A stretch of 64,000 bases of DNA from Rivibacter sp049446155. Lineage in GTDB: Bacteria; Pseudomonadota; Gammaproteobacteria; Burkholderiales; Burkholderiaceae_C. The translations under genes were made by a program, and so were the position numbers. Below are positions 8,322-16,879 of this stretch, piece after piece (positions within the stretch are counted from its first letter, which is position 1; the number at the start of each line of letters is the position of its first letter). The notes under the pieces were generated by a model. That model was not told the DNA's origin, did no database searches, and saw only the letters and a program-made list of their open reading frames with translations. The stretch lies in contig NZ_JBMSEE010000003.1 of NCBI RefSeq assembly GCF_049446155.1, positions 372,001 through 436,000 on the forward strand. Reading direction: 5' to 3'.

Positions 8322-8888
8322 TCAGAACACCACCGGGCTGCCGCCGGCGCCGCGGAACAGGCGGTAGTCGGCCGTGTAGGGCACACGCGCGATGCGCCCG
8401 ACGCTGGCGGCATCGCAGCCCCCGGCCGGCGCGACGCCGCCTTGGGTGTTGATGCGCTGGATGCTGCTCACGCCGGTGAAGCTGCCGGTGCGCCCGCTCG
8501 CCTGGGCCGACAGCAGCAGCCACGGGATCGCGCCGTCGCGCGGCGCGTCGGCGCGCGCCTTGACGACCGCGTCGAGCCGGCTGCCGTCCAGCGCCTGCCA
8601 GTGCGGGCCGGCGCCGTGCTCGCCGATGCGGTGGCCGCGCGCGTCGAACAGCTGCGCGTCGGGCGCAACGAACTGCCAGGCCGGTGCGGCGCCCGGCGCG
8701 GCGCTGCGGCATTCGTAGACCTGCACGCCGCGCGCGGCGACGCTCAAGGCCAGCGATTCGCCGCGCGCCGGCGCGATCGCCTCGGGCACGGACGGTGGCA
8801 GCGGCGCAACGGCGCAGGCGGCCAGCCCGAGCGCGGGCCACAGCAGCGCCGCGGCGCGACGCAGGGATTGGAGAGCGAGCGTGTTCAT
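8322..8888 (-). CDS. DUF3455 domain lipoprotein
   Basis: 188 aa. The N-terminus has a lipobox (LGLAAC, Cys near residue 25), so it is probably outer-membrane anchored. The rest matches the DUF3455 pattern: VPEAIAPARGESLALSVAARG, VQVYECR, WQFVAPDAQLFDARG, GPHWQALDGSRL, INTQGGVAPAGGCD, and VPYTADYRLFR. Its function is unknown. It ends just downstream of the next gene's promoter region, and its ATG at 8888 has AAAGGAATCC upstream. Confidence 0.85.
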   Translation of the reverse strand: MNTLALQSLRRAAALLWPALGLAACAVAPLPPSVPEAIAPARGESLALSVAARGVQVYECRSAAPGAAPAWQFVAPDAQLFDARGHRIGEHGAGPHWQALDGSRLDAVVKARADAPRDGAIPWLLLSAQASGRTGSFTGVSSIQRINTQGGVAPAGGCDAASVGRIARVPYTADYRLFRGAGGSPVVF

Positions 8889-8916
8889 CGTGGATTCCTT
8901 TCGTCTTCTTCAGCGT

Positions 8917-9135
8917 TCAGAAGGTCGGCGGCAGCGCCTCGGGCGCCGCGTGCGGGTCGACTTGCGGTGACGGATACGCGGCTTCGGGCGTGCGCGGGCT
9001 CGCGGGCTGCGCGGCAATCGCCTGGGCGTTCTCGGGGCGCTCGAGGCCGAGCGGCGACAGCAGCAGGACCCACCAGACGGCGAGCGCGCCGCTCAGCAGC
9101 GTTTCCAGCCAGCCGTGTTTCGTCAGCGGTTTCAT
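8917..9135 (-). CDS. Small single-TM hypothetical protein
   Basis: 72 aa, starting MKPLTKHGWLETLLSGALAV after AAGGAGTCCACG, a clear ribosome site. One hydrophobic segment (LLSGALAVWWVLLLSPLGL) is followed by an Ala/Pro-rich tail of about 40 residues likely outside the membrane. It lies 28 bp upstream of the DUF3455 gene with the same style of leader, so the two are probably cotranscribed. No family recognised. Confidence 0.6.
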   Translation of the reverse strand: MKPLTKHGWLETLLSGALAVWWVLLLSPLGLERPENAQAIAAQPASPRTPEAAYPSPQVDPHAAPEALPPTF

Positions 9136-9181
9136 CGTGGACTCCTTTCGTCCTTGGTTCCGATCGATCGATCAAAGAGCG

Positions 9182-9997
9182 TCAAAGCGCGCCCGCGGCC
9201 GCGAGCGACGCGCTGCGTTCGCCGGTTGCGCGCACCGGCTGGCCGGCGGCCAACAGCTCGAGCAGGTGGCGGTTGAAGGCCGGCGCGTGCGTGACCGGGC
9301 CCATGTGGCCCATGCCGTCGAGCCGCTTGCAGCGCGCACCCGGCAGTGCCGCGTGGATCAGCGACGCGATGCGCCGCGCGGCCGGCACGGTGCGCGCGCC
9401 GAACAGCAGCCGCAGCGGCATCGACAGCCGCGCCAGGTCGGCGGCCGAGAACGGGTCGCCGAACAGCGCATCGAAGTGCTGCAGCACGACCGGCATGCGC
9501 GCCGCGAAGACCTCTTGCCGCTCGGGCGCGAGCGCGGCCCAGGTGCCTTCGCCGGACCACAGGTCGATGAAGCGCCGCGCGGCGTCGTCGGGCCGGCCTT
9601 GCGCCACGCTCGCGCGCATCGCCTCGGCGACGCCGACCACGCGCTGCAGCAGCGGCTGCGAATCGGGGTCGGCGCGCAGCAGGCTGAACATCACCGGCTC
9701 GTAGACCACCAGGCTGCGCACCAGCGACGGCCGACGGCTGGCCAGCTTGAGCGCGACGGCGCCGCCGTAGGAGTGACCGACCAGGTGGGCGCCGCCCAGG
9801 CCTTCGAGCAGGCGCTCGATCGGCGCCGCCTCGTCGGCCAGGCGCATCGGCGCGACGCCCTGCCAGGCCTCGCGGCGGCCGTGGCCGAACAGGTCGATCG
9901 CGTGCACCTCGCGGCCGCTGGCGCGCAACAGTTCGCCCAGCGCCTGCCACTGGCGCGCCGACGACGCGCTGGCATGCAGCATCACGACCGCGTTCAT
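9182..9997 (-). CDS. Alpha/beta hydrolase family protein
   Basis: 271 aa. Canonical fold features: VVMLHASASSARQW (HG-type oxyanion region), nucleophile elbow GHSYGGA (Ser near residue 96), a cap segment, acid residue region LLFGARTVPAARR, and a catalytic His candidate in GMGHMGPVTH near the C-terminus. There is no signal peptide, so it acts in the cytoplasm. The substrate is unknown. It follows the ferritin-like gene by 55 bp. Confidence 0.85.
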   Translation of the reverse strand: MNAVVMLHASASSARQWQALGELLRASGREVHAIDLFGHGRREAWQGVAPMRLADEAAPIERLLEGLGGAHLVGHSYGGAVALKLASRRPSLVRSLVVYEPVMFSLLRADPDSQPLLQRVVGVAEAMRASVAQGRPDDAARRFIDLWSGEGTWAALAPERQEVFAARMPVVLQHFDALFGDPFSAADLARLSMPLRLLFGARTVPAARRIASLIHAALPGARCKRLDGMGHMGPVTHAPAFNRHLLELLAAGQPVRATGERSASLAAAGAL

Positions 9998-10052
9998 CGG
10001 GCATCCTCCGTGCTTCGCACTTCGGAATTCGCCTTGGGAGCGGCCCGGCGGC

Positions 10053-11006
10053 TCATTGCACGACCTCTTCGGCGATCGGCGCCAGCGCCTGCTCGATGCG
10101 CCGGCGCTGCGCGGGCGTCGTCAGCTCGCCGAGCACCTGCGCGAAGCGCGGCTCGCGCGAGCCGGTGACGATGTACTGCCAGCGGTAGGCGGCGAGCAGG
10201 CGATCGCGCAGCGTTGCTTCCTGCTCGGTGCCGAAGCGCCGGCCCGCGTTGGCGATGAAGTAGTCGGCATCGGCCGCGGCCTGCGCCTGCGCGGTCTGGT
10301 CGACCGCCCCGACCAGCTCGATCAGCTCGTCGACGCCGCGGTCGCGCTCGGCCTCCGACAGCCGCGCGTGCTCGCGGCGCCATTCCATCTCGTCGAGGAT
10401 GGCGTGCTGCGACTCTTCCTTCCAATGGAACAGGAACACGTCCTTCCACAGCGGGCAGATCGCGGTCTCGGGGCCGATGCTGGCGCGGTAGTGCGCAAGC
10501 GAGAACAGCTCGATGTCCAGCGTCAGCGCCAGCACCGCCCAGGTGGACTTGGCGAGCACCGCCTGCGCGACCTCGTTGGGCCGCGGCACGAAGCGGTAGC
10601 CATCGGGCATCTGCTCGGCCGCCATCGCGTCGAGCTGCTGGAACAGTGCCTGGTGCTTGATTTCCTCGTCCGTCAGCCGCACCAGGGCTTCGAGCGCGAC
10701 CTGGTCGCCCAGTCGGTGCGGCTCGGTCAGCTCGAGCACCTTGGCGCCGATGAAGCGCTCGACCAGCGCGAACATGTTGGCGTACGTGCGGCCCTGGATC
10801 TGCGACAGGAAGCGCGCCTCGTCGGGCGTGAGGAAGCCGAGGCGGTCGATCATCGAAAGCGCGTCGGGCAGGAACTTGCAGCCGGTGTCGAAACGGCGGC
10901 CGCGGATCACGTCGCGCTCGATCTCCCAGCGCACGCGCTTGGAGGCCTCGATGCACTTGGCGTAGCGCGCGGTGGCCAGGGTTTCGGGTCGGGTGGCGGT
11001 CAGCAT
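10053..11006 (-). CDS. Ferritin-like diiron protein
   Basis: 317 aa, all-helical. Two metal-ligand signatures fit a diiron four-helix bundle: DEEIKHQALFQQLD near residues 125-138 and EESQHAILDEMEW near 206-218 (ExxH twice), with further Glu residues in EARFLSQIQGR and LDIELFSLAHY as candidate ligands. Related proteins include AurF-like N-oxygenases and uncharacterised diiron proteins; the reaction cannot be assigned. The downstream alpha/beta hydrolase may share the transcript. Confidence 0.7.
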   Translation of the reverse strand: MLTATRPETLATARYAKCIEASKRVRWEIERDVIRGRRFDTGCKFLPDALSMIDRLGFLTPDEARFLSQIQGRTYANMFALVERFIGAKVLELTEPHRLGDQVALEALVRLTDEEIKHQALFQQLDAMAAEQMPDGYRFVPRPNEVAQAVLAKSTWAVLALTLDIELFSLAHYRASIGPETAICPLWKDVFLFHWKEESQHAILDEMEWRREHARLSEAERDRGVDELIELVGAVDQTAQAQAAADADYFIANAGRRFGTEQEATLRDRLLAAYRWQYIVTGSREPRFAQVLGELTTPAQRRRIEQALAPIAEEVVQ

Positions 11007-11034
11007 GGTGGAAGTTCTCCGGTGAGGCGCCGCG

Positions 11035-11280
11035 TCAGCGGCAGGCCACCGCGCGGCGGCGCGGCAGCGAAGGCGTCGTCACGACGCGGGTCCAGTCGCC
11101 GCGGCCGGCGGTGGCACCGGCGACGGAGTCGATGTCGCTGCGGTCGAGCCCGAGGTCGCGCAGCAGGTGCTCGTTCAGCTCGGCGAGCGCGCGGGCCGTG
11201 GCCAGGCGCTCGCGGCGGCGGCGCCAGTGCGCCAGGCCGGCGCGGGCCAGCGAGGCAAGGAGAAGCAGGGCAATGGGCAT
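11035..11280 (-). CDS. DUF1127 (YjiS-like) small protein
   Basis: 81 aa. A hydrophobic start (MPIALLLLASLARAGLAHW) is followed by RRRRERLATARALAELNEHLLRDLGL-type residues, the DUF1127 core ending in the usual DLGLDRSDI. DUF1127 proteins are small Arg-rich proteins, in some bacteria linked to RNA turnover or phosphate and stress responses; the role here is not known. The ATG at 11280 is chosen because the longer upstream frame is a shadow of the TPR gene. Confidence 0.8.
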   Translation of the reverse strand: MPIALLLLASLARAGLAHWRRRRERLATARALAELNEHLLRDLGLDRSDIDSVAGATAGRGDWTRVVTTPSLPRRRAVACR

Positions 11281-11366
11281 GGGGTCCGTCCTTTCGTTGA
11301 CGGACGGACTTTCGGCGGGGGGGCGTTGCACGGGCGTTCCACGCCCGCGGCCGGGAGGCTGGAGGG

Positions 11367-12302
11367 TCAGGCCCGCGCCGTGCGGCGGCGCTCGGCCTTG
11401 TGCAGCAGCGCGCGCAGCGGTTCGTGCGCGACCGGCGCCTCGTCGGCGATGCGCCGCAGCAGCTCGGCGAGGTCGATGGCCAGCGGCACGCGGTCGACCG
11501 GTAGCGCCAGGCGCTGACGCTCGGCGTCGATGCTCTCGGCCAGCAGGCCGCCCATCGACGGCTGGCGCGCCGCGAAGCCGAGCACCCGCGCCGCCGCGGT
11601 GCGGTCGTCGTCGGCGCACAGCAGTTCGGCGAACGCCACCACCGCGATGCACTGCAGCGAGGGCACGCCGATCGCCGCTGCGCCCGCCGTGCCCTCGGCC
11701 AGCAGGCGCCGCGCGCCGTCGAGGTCGCCCTCGCGCTGCGCGATGCGCCCCAGCTGCAGCGTGGCCCACAGCCGCGCCGCGCGGTTGCCCTTGGCCTGGG
11801 CGATCTCGCCGGCGCGCGTCGCATGGTCGCGCGCGGCCGGCAGGTTGCCGACGTGCAGCTCGACCTCGCTGAGGTTGGACAGCACGAAGGGCAGCGTGCC
11901 GGACAAGCCGTCGCGCTCGCACATCGCCAGCGCCTCGTGCAGGTGCGGCAGGCCCGAGCGGTAGTCCTCGCGCGCCATGTGCAGCGCGCCGAGGTTGTTG
12001 AGGCACAGCGCGAGGCCCGCGTGGTCGTCGAGTCGGCGGTACAGCGCCAGCGCCTCGAGCGCGAAGCGCAGCGCCTCGTCGAAGCGGCCAAGGTACTTCT
12101 CGACCAGCGACAGGTGGTCGAGCGTCGCGGCGCGGTTGCGCTCGTCGCCGCCCGGCGCGGTCAGCGCGAGCGACTGCTTGAAATGCCGGCGCGCCTCGCC
12201 GAAACGGCCCTGGCGCAGCGCGCAGGTGCCGAGCACGCCGTGCGCGCGCTGGTGAACGGGAACGTGAAAAACCTCGGTGATCCGGCGCGATAAACGAGAC
12301 AT
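11367..12302 (-). pseudogene. C-terminal TPR part of the prophage-split transcriptional activator
   Basis: From 12246 downward this frame encodes about 293 residues of tetratricopeptide repeats (LGTCALRQGRFGEARRHF, LSLVEKYLGRFDEALRFA, LNNLGALHMAREDYRSGL) that belong to the regulator whose N-terminal 705 codons lie at 52370-54484. The first 17 codons from the ATG at 12302 are prophage left-end sequence. Rejoining 52368 with 12246 after removing one target copy keeps the frame and gives about 998 codons. Whether this half is translated alone is unknown; no good ribosome site is seen before 12302. Confidence 0.85.
12247..12252. repeat. Target-site duplication, left copy (CGCTGG)
   Basis: CGCTGG directly precedes the TGAA left end and reappears at 52368-52373 directly after the right end. 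Six bases match; a strict five-base duplication placed flush to both ends does not. Confidence 0.9.
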
Positions 12303-12350
12303 AGCGGGATCACGGGGGATGGGGTGGGACGGGCGCCGAGTAATTCCGTT
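12253..12350 (+). other. Prophage left end with transposase-binding-like repeats
   Basis: TGAACGGGAACGTGAAAAAC at the tip and CGGCGCGATAAACGAG about 30 bp in resemble the right-end motifs (GGCGCGCGAAAAATG, TTTCGGCGTGAAAATCC), with a shared core CGYG followed by an A-rich tract. GTAATTCC at 12340-12347 recurs in the same inward orientation at the right end. These are likely transposase contact sites. Confidence 0.7.
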
Positions 12351-12381
12351 ACGGGAGGCGGAACGGCGGGCGCGGTGCCGA

Positions 12382-12756
12382 TCAGCTGCTCGTCGGGGGC
12401 TCGAAAAGGCCAGTCTGGCGTGCGTCCGTGATCTTGGCACGAACGCGGGCGATCAGCTTGCGCACGCCGCGCTCGGACATCTTGTAGTTCATCGCCAGCT
12501 CGGGGAAGGTCGAGCCCTTGGCCCAGTCATCGTAGATGGCGAGTTCGACCTTGGCCAGGCGCCAGAAGAAGTCCTTCGGGAACGTGATGTTCTGGCCGCC
12601 CCAGTGGTCGGCCAGGCGGTCGGCGACCGCATTCGAGGCGACGGAGGCGAGCTCCTCGGGGATGTCGTGGTCGCGCAGGACGCGCAGGGCGACGTCGACC
12701 AGGTCCGTGAGCAGCTCGTTGCGACGCTGCGCCATGCTGGTGTGCTCGTTAGCCAC
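12382..12756 (-). CDS. mor: Mor/C-family transcription activator
   Basis: 124 aa from the GTG at 12756 (an ATG at 12735 is an alternative). ELLTDLVDVALRVLRDHDIP and VADRLADHWGGQNITFPKD match the Mor dimerisation domain, and FPELAMNYKMSERGVRKLIARVRA is the C-terminal helix-turn-helix. Mor-family proteins turn on middle/late promoters in Mu. This gene is last in the leftward early operon and overlaps the gemA stop by a few bases, so it is made only once the whole early transcript is read. Its target promoter is presumably upstream of the rightward lysis and head genes. Confidence 0.88.
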   Translation of the reverse strand: MANEHTSMAQRRNELLTDLVDVALRVLRDHDIPEELASVASNAVADRLADHWGGQNITFPKDFFWRLAKVELAIYDDWAKGSTFPELAMNYKMSERGVRKLIARVRAKITDARQTGLFEPPTSS

Positions 12757-13336
12757 GGTCGGCCTCCATCTGCAGCCGGGCCAGCATCTGCCCGGCGACT
12801 CCCTTGGTGAGCCGCGGCGAGCCGAACCAGGCCGCTGCCAGCTCTTCAATGTCGGACGTCGACAACCGGCCGCGATTGAACGCGACCAGCGCCAGCGTCC
12901 GAAGCTTCTTCGCGTCGCGATCCCGCCAGCGCTTCAGCTTCTCGATGGTCTGCTGCCGCTGGGCGGGCGAAAGCCACTGGAGGGCCTCGACGCGCGTCTC
13001 GCGCTTGATCCAACTGGCCAGGGCCGCCTCGCTTGAATCCGTGACGTATTCAAGCTCATGGAGCTCGAGCCACAGGCCGCGGATCATCTTCGACTGGTCG
13101 TCATCGGCCATCGGACGCGACGACTTGCCGCGCTTGGCCTTCCAGCCGCAGCGGCGCATGTGCTCGAGCAGGCGCTTGCGCCCGGTGAAGTCCAGCTCGG
13201 CGCTGGACTTGACGCGGCACACGCTCCACAGGATCGAACGGTAGAAGTCGTCATCCCAGCCGAGATCCTTCTTGGCCAGGTGGATCTTGGCCAGGTCGGC
13301 GCGGCGCGCGCCTTCTTGGTCGACGACGGTGCTCAT
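12749..13336 (-). CDS. gemA: GemA / Mu gp16-family regulatory protein (DUF1018)
   Basis: 195 aa. DLAKIHLAKKDLGWDDDFYR, SSAELDFTGRKRLLEHMRRCGW and MIRGLWLELHELEYV are hallmark segments of the gp16/GemA family. In Mu, GemA modulates host gene expression and DNA supercoiling; members are common in transposable phages just upstream of mor, as here. The ATG at 13336 overlaps the preceding gene's stop (tail of 13333), indicating translational coupling. Confidence 0.9.
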   Translation of the reverse strand: MSTVVDQEGARRADLAKIHLAKKDLGWDDDFYRSILWSVCRVKSSAELDFTGRKRLLEHMRRCGWKAKRGKSSRPMADDDQSKMIRGLWLELHELEYVTDSSEAALASWIKRETRVEALQWLSPAQRQQTIEKLKRWRDRDAKKLRTLALVAFNRGRLSTSDIEELAAAWFGSPRLTKGVAGQMLARLQMEADRG

Positions 13337-13755
13337 TGCTGGGGTCCTTCGTCTGCGTCGACGTCGACGCATGGGCGCCTCTTCGGTCCGAAGAGGCGCT
13401 CGCGCTCCTTGCGAATGAACGCGAGGTTGTTGGCGATCTGCTCTTGGGTGTACGAACGTGCAATAACCTTCGGCTGGGCGCGGTCGGGCACGTACTCGAG
13501 CAGCTGCGCCGGCGCGGGCCAGCGATCAGCAGCGAACGAGAGGCGCCGAAAGGCCTCGGCGAGCCGCGTCGGCGTGGACGGCTCATCCCAGCGGCGCGCG
13601 TTCCACAGCAGCTCCACCCACACGTTGCCCGTCAGCACGACCGTCTCGGCCGCAGGCGTGCCGGCGAGCCCCAGCACGTACAGACGCTGGATGCCATTGA
13701 CGATCGCGTCGTTGAACCAGGCTGGGATCTCGGCGGGAGCAGCGTCAGCGACCAC
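13333..13755 (-). CDS. Phage early protein, function unknown
   Basis: 140 aa from a GTG at 13755. Pattern IPAWFNDAIVNGIQRLYVLGL, VELLWNARRWDE, RRLSFAADRWPAPAQLLEYV resembles conserved early proteins of Mu-like phages from Burkholderiales, but no function can be named. It ends with a charged tail and overlaps both neighbours (gemA and the following upstream gene), as expected within one tightly packed operon. Confidence 0.65.
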   Translation of the reverse strand: MVADAAPAEIPAWFNDAIVNGIQRLYVLGLAGTPAAETVVLTGNVWVELLWNARRWDEPSTPTRLAEAFRRLSFAADRWPAPAQLLEYVPDRAQPKVIARSYTQEQIANNLAFIRKERERLFGPKRRPCVDVDADEGPQQ

Positions 13756-14209
13756 GCTTCATTCCCTCCAGCGCCACCAGCGCCTGGCCCGTCTTGCTGC
13801 GCGGCGCGGGCGCCGCACTGCTTCGGCTTTGGTGCAGATCTGCACCAGCCGAGGCCTCCAGGCGGGCTGTGGCGCTCTCCAAAACCCTCCGGAGGTAGTT
13901 GTGTCCCCCGAGAGGCTTCCAGCCGCTCTGAGCGCGTTTCTCGGCCATCGCGGCCACTGTCTCATCGAGGGCGACCTGCAGGTGGCCTTGGTCGACGGTG
14001 AGGTCGAGCACCTCGCGCGCCAGGCGCAGCGCTCTATCCCAACCGAGCTGCGTCTTCGTCGCGCGAAAGAAGCCGAGGTAACTGGCCAGCGGCCGCGCGA
14101 TCGCGCTGTCGAGGCCGGCCAGCAGCGCGAGGAGTTCGCGGCCGGCTTCGTCCTGGAGCGCCGCCTCGAGCGGGAAGCGGACATGGCAGCAAGGACACGT
14201 CAGCTGCAT
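13745..14209 (-). CDS. Phage early protein with N-terminal CxxC zinc motif
   Basis: 154 aa starting MQLTCPCCHVRFPLEAALQD. A CPCC pair at residues 5-8 is followed by a helical region including LGFFRATKTQLGWDRALRLA and ALDETVAAMAEKRAQSGWKP. The C-terminal GHNYLRRVLESATARLE precedes a basic tail. The pattern suggests a DNA-binding accessory protein, possibly replication-linked, but no specific function is supported. It overlaps the 13755 gene by 11 bp. Confidence 0.65.
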   Translation of the reverse strand: MQLTCPCCHVRFPLEAALQDEAGRELLALLAGLDSAIARPLASYLGFFRATKTQLGWDRALRLAREVLDLTVDQGHLQVALDETVAAMAEKRAQSGWKPLGGHNYLRRVLESATARLEASAGADLHQSRSSAAPAPRSKTGQALVALEGMKRGR

Positions 14210-14418
14210 TGCTGTGCTCCTCGCGCTGCGGCCTTCTTGGCCAGGTGGGCCGCCTTCCACTCCTGGTAGCAGGCCTTGCAGCAGTAGAAGAGGCCAGCCA
14301 AGCCGGTCGGATCGCTGTAGAAGAACTCACCATCGGCAGGCCACCACTCGTTGCACCGGGTGCAGTACTTCTCGGCGCCGAGATCGGTCGTCCGCAACTT
14401 CTTTGACTCTCGCGTCAT
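14200..14418 (-). CDS. Small Cys-rich (zinc-ribbon-like) phage protein
   Basis: 72 aa from ATG 14418; a TTG at 14427 overlapping the previous stop (TTGA) is an alternative start. It has CTRC near residue 20 and CCKAC about 25 residues later, a four-Cys zinc-ribbon layout, with aromatic residues (EWWPADGEFFYSD) between and a Lys/Ala-rich tail. Related to short HNH-associated or recombination-associated zinc proteins in phages; no function is assigned. Confidence 0.65.
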   Translation of the reverse strand: MTRESKKLRTTDLGAEKYCTRCNEWWPADGEFFYSDPTGLAGLFYCCKACYQEWKAAHLAKKAAARGAQQCS

Positions 14419-14423
14419 GATGG

Positions 14424-15377
14424 TCAAAGTGGGAATCCGCCGTGCTCAACGCCATCGAGCAAGCGGCCGGCGCCCTTCTTGCCGATGCGCCATGAGTGGG
14501 TGCCTTCATCCCATTGCCAGCCGCGATTGCAGCTGCCAACGAACGCCATCTGGTTGCCCACCTCGCGTGCCTGCGAGCCGGGTAGCCACTCGCCCCACTG
14601 CTTGAAGTGAAACGGCACGCCGGCGGCGGCGCACTGGTCGCGCAGCGAGCGGAACCAGTCGGGGTGCGCTGGCCTCGCCTTTGGGCCGCTTTCGCCGCCG
14701 GCGATGACCCAGGACAGGCCGTTGAGGCGCGAACAGATGCACTCCACCAAGGTTCCGCCATTCTCGGAATCAACTACCACGCGATGACCGGTGGAGTGGT
14801 GCGTGTAGCAATCGCCGTTCGGGCAGCGCAGCGTGCATGACTTCTGGAGGTCGATCGGCCCCAGCATCGGCTCGATCGACAAAAAGCGCACCGACGCTGG
14901 CAGCGCGAGCAACTTCGGGACGTCGCGGTCGGCTTCTCCCTGGTTCACGACGGTCGCGCCGAGCCAGACGTTGTCATAGCCGCCGCCCCAGTCGCTCGGG
15001 AGCAGGCTCCTCGCGTTGCCGATGCGTTTGGTGAGCAGCAGCCAATCGAGATTGGGCGTCGTGCGGATCAGCTCGAACAGGTCTTCGCGCCAGGCCGCCG
15101 GCACCTGGTTGTCGAACACGTCGGCCAGGCTGGCGCAGAAGACGCGCCGGCGCCGCCCGTTCACGGCGAGGAACTGGGCGTGCTGTCGGTCCCAGCGCTC
15201 CGGGTGCTTCCACGTCTCAGCTGCGGTGCGGCGCCGCGCCTCGTGTGGGCCCCAGACTAAGCCGAGCGTGCGCGCCGGTGTACTGCGCGCCGCGTAGCAA
15301 TCGTCACAGGCCGGCGAGATGCGTGTGCAACCGATCCAGGGATTGAAGGTGCTGTCGCACCAACTGATGCCGGTCAT
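14424..15377 (-). CDS. DUF5131 / phage Gp37-Gp68 family protein
   Basis: 317 aa. Start MTGISWCDSTFNPWIGCTRIS, then the Cys cluster CTRISPACDDCYA, FCASLADVFDNQVP, DWLLLTKRIGNA, NVWLGATVVNQGEADRD, FLSIEPMLGPIDL and WVIAGGESGPKARP are the defining blocks of the Gp37/Gp68 family. The fold and Cys spacing are reminiscent of radical-SAM-like enzymes; the reaction is not established. The gene is an accessory item in many phages and here forms part of a block between gam and gemA. Confidence 0.88.
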   Translation of the reverse strand: MTGISWCDSTFNPWIGCTRISPACDDCYAARSTPARTLGLVWGPHEARRRTAAETWKHPERWDRQHAQFLAVNGRRRRVFCASLADVFDNQVPAAWREDLFELIRTTPNLDWLLLTKRIGNARSLLPSDWGGGYDNVWLGATVVNQGEADRDVPKLLALPASVRFLSIEPMLGPIDLQKSCTLRCPNGDCYTHHSTGHRVVVDSENGGTLVECICSRLNGLSWVIAGGESGPKARPAHPDWFRSLRDQCAAAGVPFHFKQWGEWLPGSQAREVGNQMAFVGSCNRGWQWDEGTHSWRIGKKGAGRLLDGVEHGGFPL

Positions 15378-15378
15378 G

Positions 15379-15948
15379 TCACCCACGTTGAGCCTGCGCC
15401 TGATCGGTGAGCGCGCTCGCGGCGCGCTCGAGCAGCTCGGCCGCCTTCCGAAACGACGCCGGCGCTTCGCCCTTGAGCGCGGCCACGGTGAACGCGCTGC
15501 GCAGGCTCGTCGCGAAGTCCGAGCACTGCGTGGCCAGCGCGTTTGTTTCGCTCTGCACGACCTGCTCAGCCAGCGTGGCAAGGTCGGCAGGACCGCCGAT
15601 GCACCCGTCTCCGCCGCACGTCTCGCAGGGCACCCGCGCGAAGTGACGCGAACCAGGCTGCAGCGTTGCCACCTCGCCGCTGCCGTCGCACACAGGGCAG
15701 TCGCCGCCCTCCGCAGCGACTTCGCTCAGCGCGCTGCGCAGCTTCTCGATGTGCGCGAAGTGCTCAGCCTGGTAGCGCTTCGTGCACTTGAAGCGAACCC
15801 AGCCCTCGAGCAGGTCGCAGGCATCCTTCAGCGCAGCGTCTTTGCGCTCGATCGCGTTGACGGCCGAGAGCAGCGTCGCGCGCGCGTCGACGTCGGACGA
15901 GCTCGCGGCGACGCGCCGCATGTCGGTGGGTGATTGGTGCATCGGCAT
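15379..15948 (-). CDS. Phage protein with DnaJ-like CxxCxG motifs
   Basis: 189 aa from ATG 15948 (a second ATG at 15942). A helical N-terminal half (LLSAVNAIERKDAALKDACD, EHFAHIEKLRSALSEV) leads to two zinc-type repeats, CPVCDGSG and CETCGGDG, about 23 residues apart, then another helical part. CxxCxGxG pairs occur in DnaJ and many phage proteins. No specific function is recognised. Its start overlaps the upstream gene's stop (ATGA). Confidence 0.65.
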   Translation of the reverse strand: MPMHQSPTDMRRVAASSSDVDARATLLSAVNAIERKDAALKDACDLLEGWVRFKCTKRYQAEHFAHIEKLRSALSEVAAEGGDCPVCDGSGEVATLQPGSRHFARVPCETCGGDGCIGGPADLATLAEQVVQSETNALATQCSDFATSLRSAFTVAALKGEAPASFRKAAELLERAASALTDQAQAQRG

Positions 15949-16166
15949 CAGCCTTCCGTGGATGCAAAAAGGCGCCAGCCCTGGTAGGGGGCGGCCGCCG
16001 GGCCCGGGAGCGGTTCCGCTCGCAGGAACGATTCGCCGAACAGCTGCAGGCCGAGCTGTTCGGCTGCGCTTTGCGCGCTCGTGCGGCACGCGGCGCAGTG
16101 GCCTTGGTAGACGCCCGTCACGTAGGAGCCGCCTTTGGCGTGGACGATGACGTCGAAGGTCTGCAT
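15948..16166 (-). CDS. Small phage hypothetical protein
   Basis: 72 aa, beginning MQTFDVIVHAKGGSYVTGVY and containing a single CAAC motif. It overlaps the gene on either side by 1-4 bases (start 16166 on the previous stop, stop on the next start). No family recognised; the stringent packing supports it as a real gene. Confidence 0.6.
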   Translation of the reverse strand: MQTFDVIVHAKGGSYVTGVYQGHCAACRTSAQSAAEQLGLQLFGESFLRAEPLPGPAAAPYQGWRLFASTEG

Positions 16167-16879
16167 CAGGCGCCTCCGTTGGCCGAGGCGATCAGCGGCC
16201 GCTGCTCGGCACCGACGCCGTGGTGCAGCTTTGCCTGCCTGCCCGCCTCCATGCCTTGCCAGGCGTCGTCATGGCGGACGTTGCGCCCGACCTCGCGGCG
16301 CTTGGCATCTACCTCGACCAGATCGGGATGCGCGCGCTTCATGTACATCTCGAGCAGCTCGGTGCGTTGCTCGTTGCCCGCAAACCGTTTGACGAGATCT
16401 CGCACCCCGTGCACCCAACCATTCGCAAACTGGTCACCGCGTGCCGTCTTGGTGATGGGCTTGCAGTTCTTGGGCTGCTTCGCGATGTGCGACAGACGAG
16501 CCTTGGCACATTGCCGGCTGAGCACGTCGAAGGAGTACTTCGCAACCTCGGCGGCCGCGCCGACGCCGACGAAGATGCGGATCGCGGCCACGCTCGAGCG
16601 TGTGCGGCCCACAAGAACGCGGCGAGTCGTGAATGTCTGGCAACCGAAGGCTTCGGCCACCAAGTGGGCGAGCGTGATCTCCCAGGAGACCGGCGTCTGC
16701 ATCACCGCGCGGCTTTCAGCTTCGCCCACATGCGCCAGGTCGACGTCGACCGCGTCCAGGCCGTGCTCGACCATGAGCTTCTGCGCTTGCCGCATCGCGG
16801 CGGCCGCCTCATGCTCGTTCGAGCTGCGCCCAAGTGCAAGGCACTTCCGGATCTTGGCAAGAGCCTGGTCTCGGTTCAC
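16166..16879 (-). CDS. DUF2786 domain protein
   Basis: 237 aa from GTG 16879, chosen because AAGGAG sits 5 bases upstream. The N-terminus NRDQALAKIRKCLALGRSSN followed by EHEAAAAMRQAQKLMVEHGL is the DUF2786 signature; the rest (LVAEAFGCQTF, GWVHGVRDLVKRFAGNE) matches the associated C-terminal domain. Function is unknown, with members frequent in phages and plasmids. It overlaps the DUF4406 stop. Confidence 0.82.
   Translation of the reverse strand: MNRDQALAKIRKCLALGRSSNEHEAAAAMRQAQKLMVEHGLDAVDVDLAHVGEAESRAVMQTPVSWEITLAHLVAEAFGCQTFTTRRVLVGRTRSSVAAIRIFVGVGAAAEVAKYSFDVLSRQCAKARLSHIAKQPKNCKPITKTARGDQFANGWVHGVRDLVKRFAGNEQRTELLEMYMKRAHPDLVEVDAKRREVGRNVRHDDAWQGMEAGRQAKLHHGVGAEQRPLIASANGGA

Noticed and set aside
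12253..12302. Start of a gene at ATG 12302 for the TPR remnant
   Set aside because: The first 17 codons come from the prophage end and only by chance read into the host frame; no ribosome site is seen.
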